Shown: piece by piece, positions 42,487 to 51,711 of the stretch
How positions within the stretch are numbered: position 1 is the first letter of the stretch
How the letters are laid out: each line of letters starts with the position of its first letter
Assembly (NCBI RefSeq): GCF_028583425.1
Contig: NC_072806.1
Span: forward strand, 34,642,001 to 34,706,000
Length of the DNA stretch: 64,000 nt
Direction of reading: 5' to 3'
Source of the DNA: Eublepharis macularius
Taxonomy: Eukaryota > Chordata > Lepidosauria > Squamata > Eublepharidae
Translations under genes and position numbers: made by a program
The notes under the pieces: generated by a model
Told to the model about the DNA's origin: nothing
The model's database searches: none
Seen by the model: only the letters and a program-made list of their open reading frames with translations

Positions 42487-42719
42487 GTGGTTTGGACAAA
42501 ATTACAAAGCATGGTTTTCTGTAAAAATGTAAGTATTTCCTTTTTCAAGGTGAATGGAAGGAGAAGGGGGAGGGGGAGCATGCAAGCCACCTAAAGCTAG
42601 GCTGAAAGCCACAGTCTGCATAAACAAGGATCATGGATCTTTCCTCTGTTCCCATAATGAGGATCCTTCAGGATCCGACCAGTGATCTCCCTAGTCCAGC
42701 AATCTGTTTCACACAAGAG

Positions 42720-42960
42720 AACCAGTGTTGTATGGTAGCCAGAGTGACAGACTTGGCTCTGGCGGCCAGGTTCAGTTCCCCTATATGTCATGGAGTCTCA
42801 CTGGGTGACCTTGGGCCAGTCACACATTCTCAGCCTAACCTACCTCGCAGGGTTGTGGTGGGGGGTGGGAAGGATAATGATTTAAGCCACTTCAGGTCCC
42901 CATTGGGGAAAAAGACTAGGTATAAATGAATTAAAACAAAATAAAAATAAACAAACACGG
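42720..42960 (+). mobile_element. tRNA-derived SINE
   Basis: GTTGTATGGTAGCCAGAGTG and CCAGGTTCAGTTCCCC stand for the A and B boxes (degraded). The body words CTGGGTGACCTTGGGCCAG and TACCTCGCAGGGTTGTG follow, with an A-rich AAAATAAAAATAAACA tail. Confidence 0.75.
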
Positions 42961-44018
42961 GCAAGTGAGGCAGCAATTTCTTCCCTTTCCCACAGCAGCC
43001 TCTCAACCGACATGACTGTTAGTGTGTGTGAGTCCTGCGATTCCAGGAATAAAGTTTCCAGGGGTTGGAAAGGGCTACTACGAAGAAGGGAATGTGGGAA
43101 AGATTAACAACGATCAGAGTGCTCTGCTGTTTGATCGCAGCATCCAACCTACGGTTTGTTGCTTTTGAAACTGTGCTCTGGTCTCAGTGAAGACATAATG
43201 CTGAACTGTGGCTTGTGCTAACCGTGGTCTGTAATCTACGCCACAGTTTGTTTCAGCAGCCAAATGTAGAGCAAGCAAATCATGATTTAGAACTGCTGCT
43301 CGGTTTCCGTATTCCATCCTCTTTGTTCCTAAATTTCCTCCCATTTCCATGGCGTTGCAGCCCGTGAAAGTGGGGCAATGGCTGTGAGGCCAGCCTGTGA
43401 ATTGGGACATTAGGACAGGCCATGAGTTGTGGGAGCACGCTTCAAGCTGTAGCTTCTGATTCTGGCCAGTTGTCTTTAAAGTCGAACCATAGTTAGGCTT
43501 GCCTGGCTGTACTGAGTCGTGGTGCCCAGGTGCGTTTTACCCAGTTTATAATGCAGCAGCTTTGTAAAGTGGAAAAATGTTCGAAAGGTCGAGAAATGGT
43601 AAGGCCCTAAGTTGCCGTTTGGTTGCTTGGTTGAGGTGCTTGTGTGCGCGTCTGCATGGGTGTGCGCATGTGTGTATAAATAAATTTGGGAGTGCTTAAT
43701 AATTGGAAAGTTGCCACACAGAAGAAATACATGTCCCTAAAAGGTCACCATCAGAATGTGTGCATCTTGCTGTCTTTGAGGGGAGGGTATTAGTCTTACC
43801 TATTTCCTGTTCCTTTCTGTGGTCGATCCCCTCCCCCGTAAACTGGTCTGGGTCATCGACTCGCAATAGCATCCTGAATAAAGCCGCCATTTCCATGTGT
43901 AACTAGGACAGAGGTTCCTGGGGGAGATGCTGAACCGTTAATTACAGAGAATTGAGTCATTAGAGAGATTTGATTAATTCCTGACAAGATTGAAACTGTA
44001 CTTGCAAAATGGTTACTG
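42961..44018. other. Intronic, nothing recognised
   Basis: A GT-rich microsatellite-like run at 43640-43675. Otherwise unnamed. Confidence 0.45.
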
Positions 44019-44215
44019 TTTAATTAACAGCAAGATTTGAGTCCAGTAGGACCTTAACGACCTTTGTCGGATACTATACTTGGTGAGGGGAGCTTTGATT
44101 GTCGCCTTGTACCTTGGAAATATTGCTGGTCTTTAAGGTGCTAGTGGACTCAAAGCCTGCTCTTCTATTGCAGATGAGCATGGCTACCCTCCCGGAATTA
44201 ACATTAATTAACAGG
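44019..44215 (+). mobile_element. Penelope-like foldback repeat, decayed
   Basis: Left arm GAGTCCAGTAGGACCTTAA and right arm TTAAGGTGCTAGTGGACTC are inverted copies. The middle (44075-44115) is a mutated hammerhead-like segment. TTAATTAACAG occurs at both borders (about 44020 and 44205-44215), consistent with an 11-base target duplication. Confidence 0.7.
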
Positions 44216-44357
44216 ATTCAATGGCTGAGTTGCTCAGAAACTGGTGATAAAGGAATTCTTAATCCCCCTAGTTTAAAAGACAAACCTTAAGTCCAATATT
44301 GAGGGGGTGGAGAACTCTCTCTCAATATTCTACCTTCAAGGGATTGCATGAAAGCCA

Positions 44358-44765
44358 GAGCCAAAACACACGAGAAGAAATACCCAGGTTCAGCACGTGT
44401 TCTCTTACCTCAAGGTTTGCCGGGATCTGTAGGCGTCCTGGAAGCTTAAAGTTTAGCATTTACAGAGCAGCAGGGAGGGAAATACAGGCCCCTGTATTTC
44501 CCTTCCCCTTCCTGCTGCTCTGTAAATGCTAAACTTTAAGCTGCCAAGACACCTACACTTCCCAACAGACCTTGAGGTAAGAGAACAAGTTTAACATTTA
44601 CAGAGCAGCAGGAAGGGGAAGGGAAATACAGGGGCCTGTATTTCCCTCCCTGCTGCTCTGTAAATGCTAAACTTTAAGCTTCCAGGACGCCTACAGATCC
44701 CGGCAAACCTTGAGGTAAGAGAACACGTGCTGAACCTGGGTATTTCTTCTCGTGTGTTTTGGCTC
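44358..44765. repeat. Nested four-arm palindrome, perfect 128-base outer arms
   Basis: 44361-44488 and 44635-44762 are exact inverted complements over 128 bases (131 with the adjoining GAG/CTC). The 146-base centre is itself bounded by inverted repeats 44489-44535 and 44588-44634 (47 bases, one mismatch). The left part of the centre is a diverged inverted copy of the outer arm. So one unit is present four times in alternating orientation. No ORF or target duplication is evident. The whole could cruciform or fold as RNA. Confidence 0.92.
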
Positions 44766-44850
44766 CCAGCTTTTTCGGTACCTGGTGGTGGTAGGGAGTA
44801 TCCGCCTCCTGCCCTTCTCTTTCTTGAACAAAGCCTGAAGAGCTGTGTGT

Positions 44851-45062
44851 GTAAAGTGCTGTCACGTCGCAGCTGACTTCCAGAGATCCTATAGAGTTTT
44901 CAAGGCGAGAGGTAAGCAGCCATGGTTTGCCATTGCCTGCCTCTGTGTAGCAACGCTGGATTTCCTTGGTGGTCTCCCATCCACATATTAATCAGGGCTG
45001 ACCCTGCTTATCGTCTGAGACCTTACGAATTCAGGCCAGCCTGGGCCATCCAGGTCAGGGCA
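44851..45062 (-). mobile_element. 5S-rRNA-derived SINE, near full length
   Basis: The minus orientation starts with the BovB-like tail (GCTGTCACGTCGCAGCTGAC), then AGAGGTAAGCAGCCATGG, TTGGTGGTCTCCCATCCAC, and ends in the inverted 5S-like head (CTGACCCTGCTTATCGTC, GACCTTACGAATTCAGGCC). Confidence 0.75.
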
Positions 45063-45400
45063 AAGCTGAGGCAAATCGTGGATTTTCTTCAGTTTTCCCT
45101 TTCAGCCTACCCTATTTCAAGGAGTATCTGAAGGGAGTGAGCAAAACTCCCCAAGCTGTTTTACTTACAAAGTTTTTGACTGTGTCGTTCCATATATGGC
45201 CTCCAAGATGGTTTGCAAAAACCTTTAAAAACCATGCAACGAACTAGATGTGCGTATTTTCAGTGTCCTGCCTCAGGGTCTTTCTGTTGGTGCGATGCCG
45301 TCTTTGGACTGTGGCGACCATGGTTAGGCCACATAGGCTTGCTAAATGAACACCAGTCTTGTGGTGTCCCCGTCCACTGGCTGTGTGTTGGTGTTGAATT

Positions 45401-45741
45401 CAGGGCTTTTTTTCTGGGAAAAGAGGTGGTGGAACTCAGTGGTGGAACTCAGTGGTGGAACTCAGGACTGCACAATGACATCACTTTGGGTCAGCTGGTA
45501 TAAAGTTTTTTTTTTTTTTAAGTTTAAATCGCCCTTGGTGGAAATGGTCACATGGCCGGTGGCCCCGCCCCCTGATCTCCAGACAGAGGGGAGTTTAGAT
45601 TGCCCTCCACGCCAGCGGTGCGGAGGGCAATCTAAACTCCTCTCTGCCTGGAGATCAGGGGGCGGAGCGACTGACCATGTGACCATTTTCAAGAGGTTCT
45701 GGAACTCCGTTCCACCGCATTCCCACTGAAAAAAAGCCCTG
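45401..45741 (+). mobile_element. hAT-type MITE (CAGGGC family), perfect TSD
   Basis: CAGGGCTTTTTTTC to GAAAAAAAGCCCTG, with GTTGAATT duplicated at 45393-45400 and 45742-45749. Near the left end GGTGGAACTCAGT is repeated in tandem. The internal hairpin arms are less perfectly matched here (GGCCGGTGG against CGACTGACC) than in other copies. Confidence 0.93.
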
Positions 45742-46489
45742 GTTGAATTTATTTACTTCCCTACTGATGGGTGGAGGACTAGTATAGGCTGCACTTCATT
45801 TTTTAGTTTGACTCAGGATTTTGTGGAAAAGGATCCAGTGAGTGGTTAGACGTCAGTTTACCCTTCACTGCATTTTTTTTCATATCTGTCGTTTGGCACA
45901 AAACCATTTCAGAGTTTGAGGTGTTTTTATTTTAGATGAATATCTTGTGACTTTGTGTAGCAAATTACATTTAACAGTACTTTGCAAGGTCCTTGTTTGT
46001 GAGGAATAAAATGTGTTTTGCTTCCTCTGGTTGCTGCCTTGGTGTCTATCTTTTTGGATGTCAGGTCTGTGCTCATGTAAGAAGAGGGCTTTATTTCCGG
46101 TTCGAGCGCAGTGCTTTAAATGTTTTTATTGCTACTGGCATTGTGTAGTATTGTGAGCAAGTCCCCTTCCAGTCTTTGTTTCTTTCTCTGCTTTCTGGAG
46201 GGCGGTGTGACCCAGATTCAGTGTGGCCTCTATGGAAGCCAAAATTTGTCATGACCCCCCAATACCCACACTTCTTCATCCTCTGGGAGGGGCAGTTTCT
46301 TGGTCCATACTGTGTCGTGGGCTTCGGAGGCAGACTTGGGAGAAGGGTGCTGTGCCTACCTTTGCACTGTACTCTAGGACTATAGCGAGACATTTTGCAG
46401 CTTCTGCCTGCCTCTGAAGGTCAGAGCTAGTTGAGCAATGAAGTCCTCTCATCTCTCACTCTTTGAGGGCTACCACTGAGTTTGCCAGG
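45742..46489. other. Intronic, nothing recognised
   Basis: Open frames around 46091-46417 have no domain. No repeat is identified. Confidence 0.45.
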
Positions 46490-46501
46490 ATAAATGATAT
46501 G

Positions 46502-46921
46502 ATACATTGTTGAAGGCTTTCACGGCCGGAGAACGATGGTTGCTGTTTTCTGGGCTGTTTTCTGGGCTTGGTTTCCAGTCCTGAAAAACACCAGGCTAAC
46601 AAAATACTCTACATCTTACAGTAGCCCTGCAGATAAGATTAGCATATCAAGCACCAATCCATAAGCAAAAGAACCTCCTCAGGATACAGTGAAGCATTAG
46701 CATTCCACACCCTGGGTAACTCTTACAGGATGATGCAACCCAAACCCACCTTCCTGAGTAGATATTAATTACCTGCCAACATCTTCTCCACAGTTTGACA
46801 CTGAGAGATCTCTGTCTTTCGGTGCTACACCTCTGAAGATGCCAGTCACAGTTGCTGGCGAAACGTCAGGAACTACAATGCCAAGACCACGGCGATACAG
46901 CCCGGAAAATCCACAACAGCC
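46502..46921 (-). mobile_element. Penelope-like mini-element with 12-bp TSD
   Basis: Carries in inverted order the tail and arm of the 11355 element (AAGGCTTTCACGGCCGGAG at the left, GATACAGCCCGGAAAATCC at the right). ATAAATGATATG is duplicated at 46490-46501 and 46922-46933. The right half holds an intact-looking hammerhead-like core (46830-46870). The interior is unique to this copy. Confidence 0.8.
46830..46870 (+). ncRNA. Hammerhead-ribozyme-like motif
   Basis: Plus strand: CCU, CUGAAGA (46833-46839), one extra U, stem GCCAG/CUGGC (46841-46845 with 46855-46859) around a 9-base loop, GAAA (46860-46863), then CGUC, then AGG pairing with the first CCU. The tetramer ACGU after GAA is self-complementary, as in minimal hammerheads thought to act as dimers. 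All invariant core bases are present. Doubts are the extra base before the stem and a helix I of only three adjacent pairs. Confidence 0.55.
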
Positions 46922-46933
46922 ATAAATGATATG

Positions 46934-47477
46934 CTCTGCAAGTTATTTTGTGCCCCCTTACCCAAAGAGAATGGTACCCTGCAGTGTGAAACTGTTAGCT
47001 GATCGTTCTGTCCACGCAGCTGAAGAGCCATAAGGTGCTTGTGCAGCTGGTTCACTCTTGTTTACTCGAACACGTAGCTTGGGTTGTTCCATCACATGGT
47101 GCCATGCCTTCTGTGGCCCTGCCAGTTTGCTTTGAAATTCTGCTTGCTGCATGTTCTGGAGTTTTGGCAGCTCACGTTGGGAGCCTGCGTAAAAGCCTTG
47201 ACAGAACTGGTGCGGAGTAGAGACTATAGTGTTGGTTGTGGGCTGGAGGAAAGCCAAATTCACATCCAGTCTTGCTCCGGGGTTGGCCGTAGGCAACTCA
47301 CTGGGGATGCTGCCTGCGTTCTCATATGGGGAGTTGTGATAAAATGGGGAAGTTATGGGGACTTCCCTGTGCTTTTTGCAGAGTAGTGGAGCAAGGCAGG
47401 AAAGGGGTGGATTACAAATAGAAAATACAGTGAACATGGTTCGGCTGTGCTGGGAGCACAGAAGATGGCCAAAACGG
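46934..47477. other. Intronic, no supported gene
   Basis: A 191-codon minus-strand frame (47533-46958) crosses this interval into the next SINE. It has no recognised domain. Confidence 0.4.
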
Positions 47478-47700
47478 GACAGTGTGGTGTAATGGTTAAA
47501 GTGTGAGCTGGTATCTAAGAGACCCAGGTTCAAATCTGGACATAGAAAAAATAAAGCTTCCTAGATGACCTTGGGCCAGTCAGTCCGTCGGCCGATCCTG
47601 CCTTGCAGAGTTGTTGTGAAAGTAAAATGGAGGAGGAAAGACTGATGTATGCTGCTCTGAGGGAAGGAAGGTTGGGATAAAAAATGAGTAAACAAAATAA
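47478..47700 (+). mobile_element. tRNA-derived SINE, well preserved
   Basis: A box GTGTGGTGTAATGGTTAAAG and B box GGTTCAAATCT, then TGACCTTGGGCCAGTCAG, GAGTTGTTGTGAAAG, and a tail ending AAAAAATGAGTAAACAAAAT. Confidence 0.85.
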
Positions 47701-47756
47701 TTTTGCAATGTGCAATAGTTACAGAGACTATTTGCCGTTATTGCTCTGTGTAGTGG

Positions 47757-47953
47757 AGGAGAGTGTCATCAAGTCATAGCTGATTTATGGCAACCCCTTG
47801 GTGAGGTTTTCATGGCAAGAGAATAACAGAAGTTGTTTGCTATCGCCTGCCTCTGCAACTCTGGTCTTCGTTGGAGGTCTCCCATCCAATTACTAACCAA
47901 GGTTGACTCTGCCTAGCTTCTGAGATCTGACGAGATGGGGCTTGCCTGAGCTA
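47757..47953 (-). mobile_element. 5S-rRNA-derived SINE
   Basis: The inverted BovB-like tail (GTCATCAAGTCATAGCTG) is followed by TGGCAACCCCTTGGTGAGG, GTTGGAGGTCTCCCATCC and the inverted 5S-like head (CTGCCTAGCTTCTGAGATC, TGACGAGATGGGGC). Confidence 0.8.
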
Positions 47954-48479
47954 TGTGGTACAGCAGTGATAATGCCGGAGTGCTGTCAGCCATCTTGAAT
48001 TTACCAGGTCTTCACTCATCTGCCATTTCCCCACAGTCTGTGTACTGAGCGAACCAATGGAATTTTGTAAGGACCCCTCTGTTGGGTGTGCACCTAGGAC
48101 TTTGTGTATATGTGTTGTACTGTTGAGCTGTAAGGAGGACACTCTTTTGGCTGCTGCTCGCTTAGTGACTGTTGCCAGTTAACAGCTTGCTGGTTTGTTT
48201 TGAACTGCCTTTACTCTCCTGTTGACCGGGGTGTATTCACATTTGTCCTTTTCAGCTTGGCTGTGGTGGGTTCTGTCCAATGTGAGGTTGAAGGTGGTCC
48301 TCATGTATACATTCTCCCTCATGTTGCTCCCCTTACCACGATTTGAAATTAATAATGAACGGTACAGTTCAGAGAAATGGGGCATTCCTTGGTTGGAACA
48401 TTTCCTTCTCCCCTACATTCTCTTTGCCAGAATAATTCAGATTGATGTGCCAAGAAAAGATGCGTTCTCAAGTCAGGTC

Positions 48480-48670
48480 AGAAGTTTGCTGGCCTAATAG
48501 TTCCTTGACCTGGTTTCTGGATGAGAGCAATTAGGGAAACCAGCCGAATCTCTTGGAGCAGTGAGTTCCAGAGGCTAGGTGCCACAGCTGAAAAGGGTGT
48601 CTCATGTATGTGCAAGCCACGTCTTTGAGAGTGGCAGGATCTCTGATAAGCAGAGTGGACACCGAACATC
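48480..48670 (-). mobile_element. CR1-like LINE fragment
   Basis: AGTGAGTTCCAGAGGCTAGG and GCCACAGCTGAAAAGGGTG resemble the inverted CR1 3' region that also occurs at 26225-26811. Confidence 0.5.
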
Positions 48671-49074
48671 ATAAGCAGGAACTTAATTCTGTTTCTGATA
48701 GTCAGAAGTGGGAATGTGTGCGAGTGTGCGTGCGTGCGCATGGAGAGCTTAAACAGAGGTATGCAGATCCTGCCCTGATCACTCCAAATCCTTGTCAGCC
48801 TCCCCTCTGGTTTCTGCAACTTGACCAGCTATTCACACACATGCTCTCAAGTAAGCTGGGAAGCAGTTGTTTGAAAAGTGGGTTAGAAATATAATTTACA
48901 GGGCAAACAATCAAGTATTACTATTGTTTACCTAATTATACCATGCTTCAGTCTCTACTACTGGAAATTTCCTTAAAACAGTGAACAGAAATCCTTGGAA
49001 TGCCCAGTTCCTCATTCAGTATCAAGTTCTGGCGTTGCTTGGAATCAGAGGATGTTTCCAGCCCTGTTCTATGA

Positions 49075-49300
49075 AGAGCCAGTATGGTGTAATGGTTAGC
49101 GCACCAGAGTAGGATTGGAGACAGCTGGGCTCAAGTCTCCACTCAGCTGTGGAGCTCTCTAGGTGACCTTGGCCCTTGTTGTTCTCTCTCAACCTCACCT
49201 ACTTCACAGGGCTGTGACTTTAAGATGGAGGGTGGTACCATGATGAACGCCCTTCTCCTGAGCTCCTGAGAAGAAGCGCGAGATAGAAATGGGATATGAA
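49075..49300 (+). mobile_element. tRNA-derived SINE
   Basis: GTATGGTGTAATGGTTAGCG (A box), GGGCTCAAGTCTCCAC (B box), AGGTGACCTTGGCCCTTG and TACTTCACAGGGCTGTG, ending near GAGATAGAAATGGGATATG. Confidence 0.8.
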
Positions 49301-49845
49301 GAAAGCTTCACAAAAATACTTCTGGATCTTCTTTCCTAGCAGGAGCCTGAACTCTTTGTCCCTCGGTTTTGTATTTCATTTTACTGTGGCCTTAAAAGTT
49401 CTGCCCTCTGTTTGCAGGATGTTTGCCTCTAAGCCCCACAGCAGGTGAAGAGGGCTGAGCATTGGAAGTGTATTGTGGACATGTGAAGGGATGGCTTGGG
49501 ATTACGAAGGCGCAGCTGTGGCATGTGAAAAATGTGACCTTCACCTAGGCATGTATTTGAGGAGGGCGACAATTTCCAAAGCCTTGTAATAGAAGTTTTT
49601 TTTATTGTTTGCCTTGTTATAGTTAATATGTGTACAGTTTTCTTCCATAGCAAATGAATCTTCTAGCGCCTGCTGCTCCTTGTTTAACTTTGGCAAACAG
49701 GGCTGCAATAATATGGCATGACTTTATCTGCCAGGCTTCAGGTGCCTGAAATTTGTTTGGTTTTTTCTCTCCTGCTGTTGGAAGTTTGCTTCCAAATGAA
49801 CTTCAGCAAGGATGGGTTGTGAGTGTCTCTCCCCACCCTCCACCA

Positions 49846-50267
49846 AGGGTTGCCAGGTCCCTCTCACCTCCCGCCGGGAGGGTAGGGACAGCTGGCACTT
49901 AACCTCATGCTGTCCAGGCGTGCACATGCCCCAGGGCTGATGCAGTGACATCACTTCTGGAAGTGCTGTCATTGCGCCAGCCACGCAAGTGCTCCCATGC
50001 TCTGCACAGGGCCGATTCAGCCCGTTTGGGGCCCAAATCGGCACCAAATGAAGTGCAAGAACACTCTTGCAGCTGGTGTGACGATGTCACATCCGAAAGT
50101 GATGTTGCCACGCCTGTTGGGAGTGTGTGCGTGATGCGCATTCCTGAGGTGCCTGCTGGTGGTGGGCAAACTCCGGGTGCTTGTCACCTCCCGCCGATTG
50201 CTTGGCGATTGGCGCACAAGGGGGCAAATCCCCAGGAGTTTGCGCACCACTGGTGGGCACCTGGGAA
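49846..50267 (-). mobile_element. hAT-type MITE (TAGGGTTSCCAGGT, ~450-bp family)
   Basis: Begins AGGGTTGCCAGGTCCCTC and ends GGGCACCTGGGAAATA, the inverse of the 9129 copy (for example GGTGGTGGGCAAACTCC near its right end). Termini are eroded and no target duplication is seen. Confidence 0.75.
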
Positions 50268-50458
50268 ATACTTAAAAGATAGATCAATACTGTGGGGAAA
50301 AGGTGTGCTATGGATACACCCTGCATGCTGTTCCTCACAGCTGTAACTCCTCACTGAGCAGCCATTTCAAAATCATTGCACTTACCGGTCTCTGTGGAGC
50401 AGGAAGCAAAGAATTGAGTTTGGCTAGCTTCTGGGAGGAATGGCTAGCTGCCAAGCCC

Positions 50459-50612
50459 AGTAAAACAAAAATCCCGTGGCACCTTAAAGACTAACAGCAT
50501 TTCAACATATGGAAATAAATAAATGGAAAAAATTCATAGTGCAATAAATGTTGATGGTCTTTTAGGTGCCACTGGATTTTTACTGTATTTTGCAAGTACA
50601 GATTAACATGGC
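50459..50612 (+). repeat. Penelope-like foldback repeat, short
   Basis: Left CGTGGCACCTTAAAGACTAA and right GGTCTTTTAGGTGCCACTGG are inverted copies around an AT-rich middle. It ends ACAGATTAACATGGC. Confidence 0.6.
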
Positions 50613-51413
50613 ATGCCAAGCCCAGGCAAATTTTGTGGATACCCAAATATAGGCTAGTCTTGGGGGAGGAGGGGGGTTGTTCCTTCGTGATGGCACTTAC
50701 ACTCTGAGGAAGGGAAATCTTGTTTTGCTTTTCTTTTCTAAAACAATGTTCAAGGTCTTGGGTGACAAAAAAATATTCTCATAGATGCTATTTGAATTCA
50801 GCTTCCATGCCTGCATTGGGTAGCCTTTCCTTTAAAAAAAAATAGGCACACTTTTGAAGTCTTGAAGGCGAGACTGTAATTGAGGGCCACTTATTTATTA
50901 CTAACGGGATCCTTTGCAATTTTTATCAAATACATGTCCATATGCTTTAAAACTATCAATTTGTGCAAGCTGTGTTCCTCGAGTGTCAACTTCTAATTGA
51001 TTTTGCAAAGTGACCAGGCTGAAGATCCGTTAGAACTGCTGTATTTCATGGCTGAAGTGTCTGGCAAGATTGTGGAGTTTCACCTAAACTTGATTGAGCT
51101 TGGGAAGGGCTTGAGTGTGAATAATCCCTAAGGAGCACCAAGGGAATGGTATAACTCTGATTTTCACTTAAACTGCATTGTAAATCACTTCAAGCTTGGC
51201 AGCGAAACATATTAAAGAAGCTGGGCAGGCCTGTATTAGTAGGAGAGGGGATTCTGATAAGTTGCATCTTTGTGTTGCCGTGACAACGTTTATTATATTT
51301 ATTTAAAGGCATTTTTATGCCTCCTTTCCGCTTAGCATAAGATCCCCAAGGCAGCAAACAATAAAAAAATTAAAATAAGCTTTTAAAATACAAAGTGTAA
51401 AAACAACTAACAC
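50613..51413. other. Intronic; inverted LINE/SINE tail near 51290-51370
   Basis: TTTATTATATTTATTTAAAGG followed by GCCTCCTTTCCGCTTAGC looks like an inverted retroelement tail. The rest is unnamed. Confidence 0.45.
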
Positions 51414-51711
51414 CAGGGCTTTTTTTCAGCTGGAACGCGGTGGAACGGAGTTCCGGCACCTCTTGAAAATGGTCACATGGCCGGTGGCCCCGCCCCCTGA
51501 TCTCCAGACAGAGGGGAGTTTAGATTTCGGCATGGAGGGCAATCTAAACTCCCCTCTGTCTGGAGATCAGGGGGTGGGGCCACTGGCCATGTGACCATTT
51601 TCACCAAGGGCGATTTAAACTTTTAAAACCTCCCCCCTTGTTCCAGCTGACCCAAAGCGACGTCATTGTGTGGTCCTGAGTTCCACCACATTTTCCCCAG
51701 AAAAGGCCCTG
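51414..51711 (-). mobile_element. hAT-type MITE (CAGGGC family), minus orientation
   Basis: CAGGGCTTTTTTTCAGC to CCAGAAAAGGCCCTG. The internal hairpin is present (CCGGTGGCCCCGCCCCC against GGGGGTGGGGCCACTGG). Flanking octamers do not match, so one end is altered. Confidence 0.85.

Noticed and set aside
44299..44876. Matching open frames on both strands over 44361-44762
   Set aside because: They are the same arm sequence read twice in the palindrome, so they are not independent coding evidence.
46958..47533. 191-codon minus-strand frame in intron 1
   Set aside because: Runs into a tRNA-SINE and has no recognisable domain. A rough estimate gives about one such open run by chance among all frames of a 64-kb window.
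47478..47540. A tRNA gene suggested by A- and B-box-like words
   Set aside because: No acceptor-stem pairing or cloverleaf, and the body and tail are those of a SINE. The same holds for 9748, 42720, 49075 and 60621.
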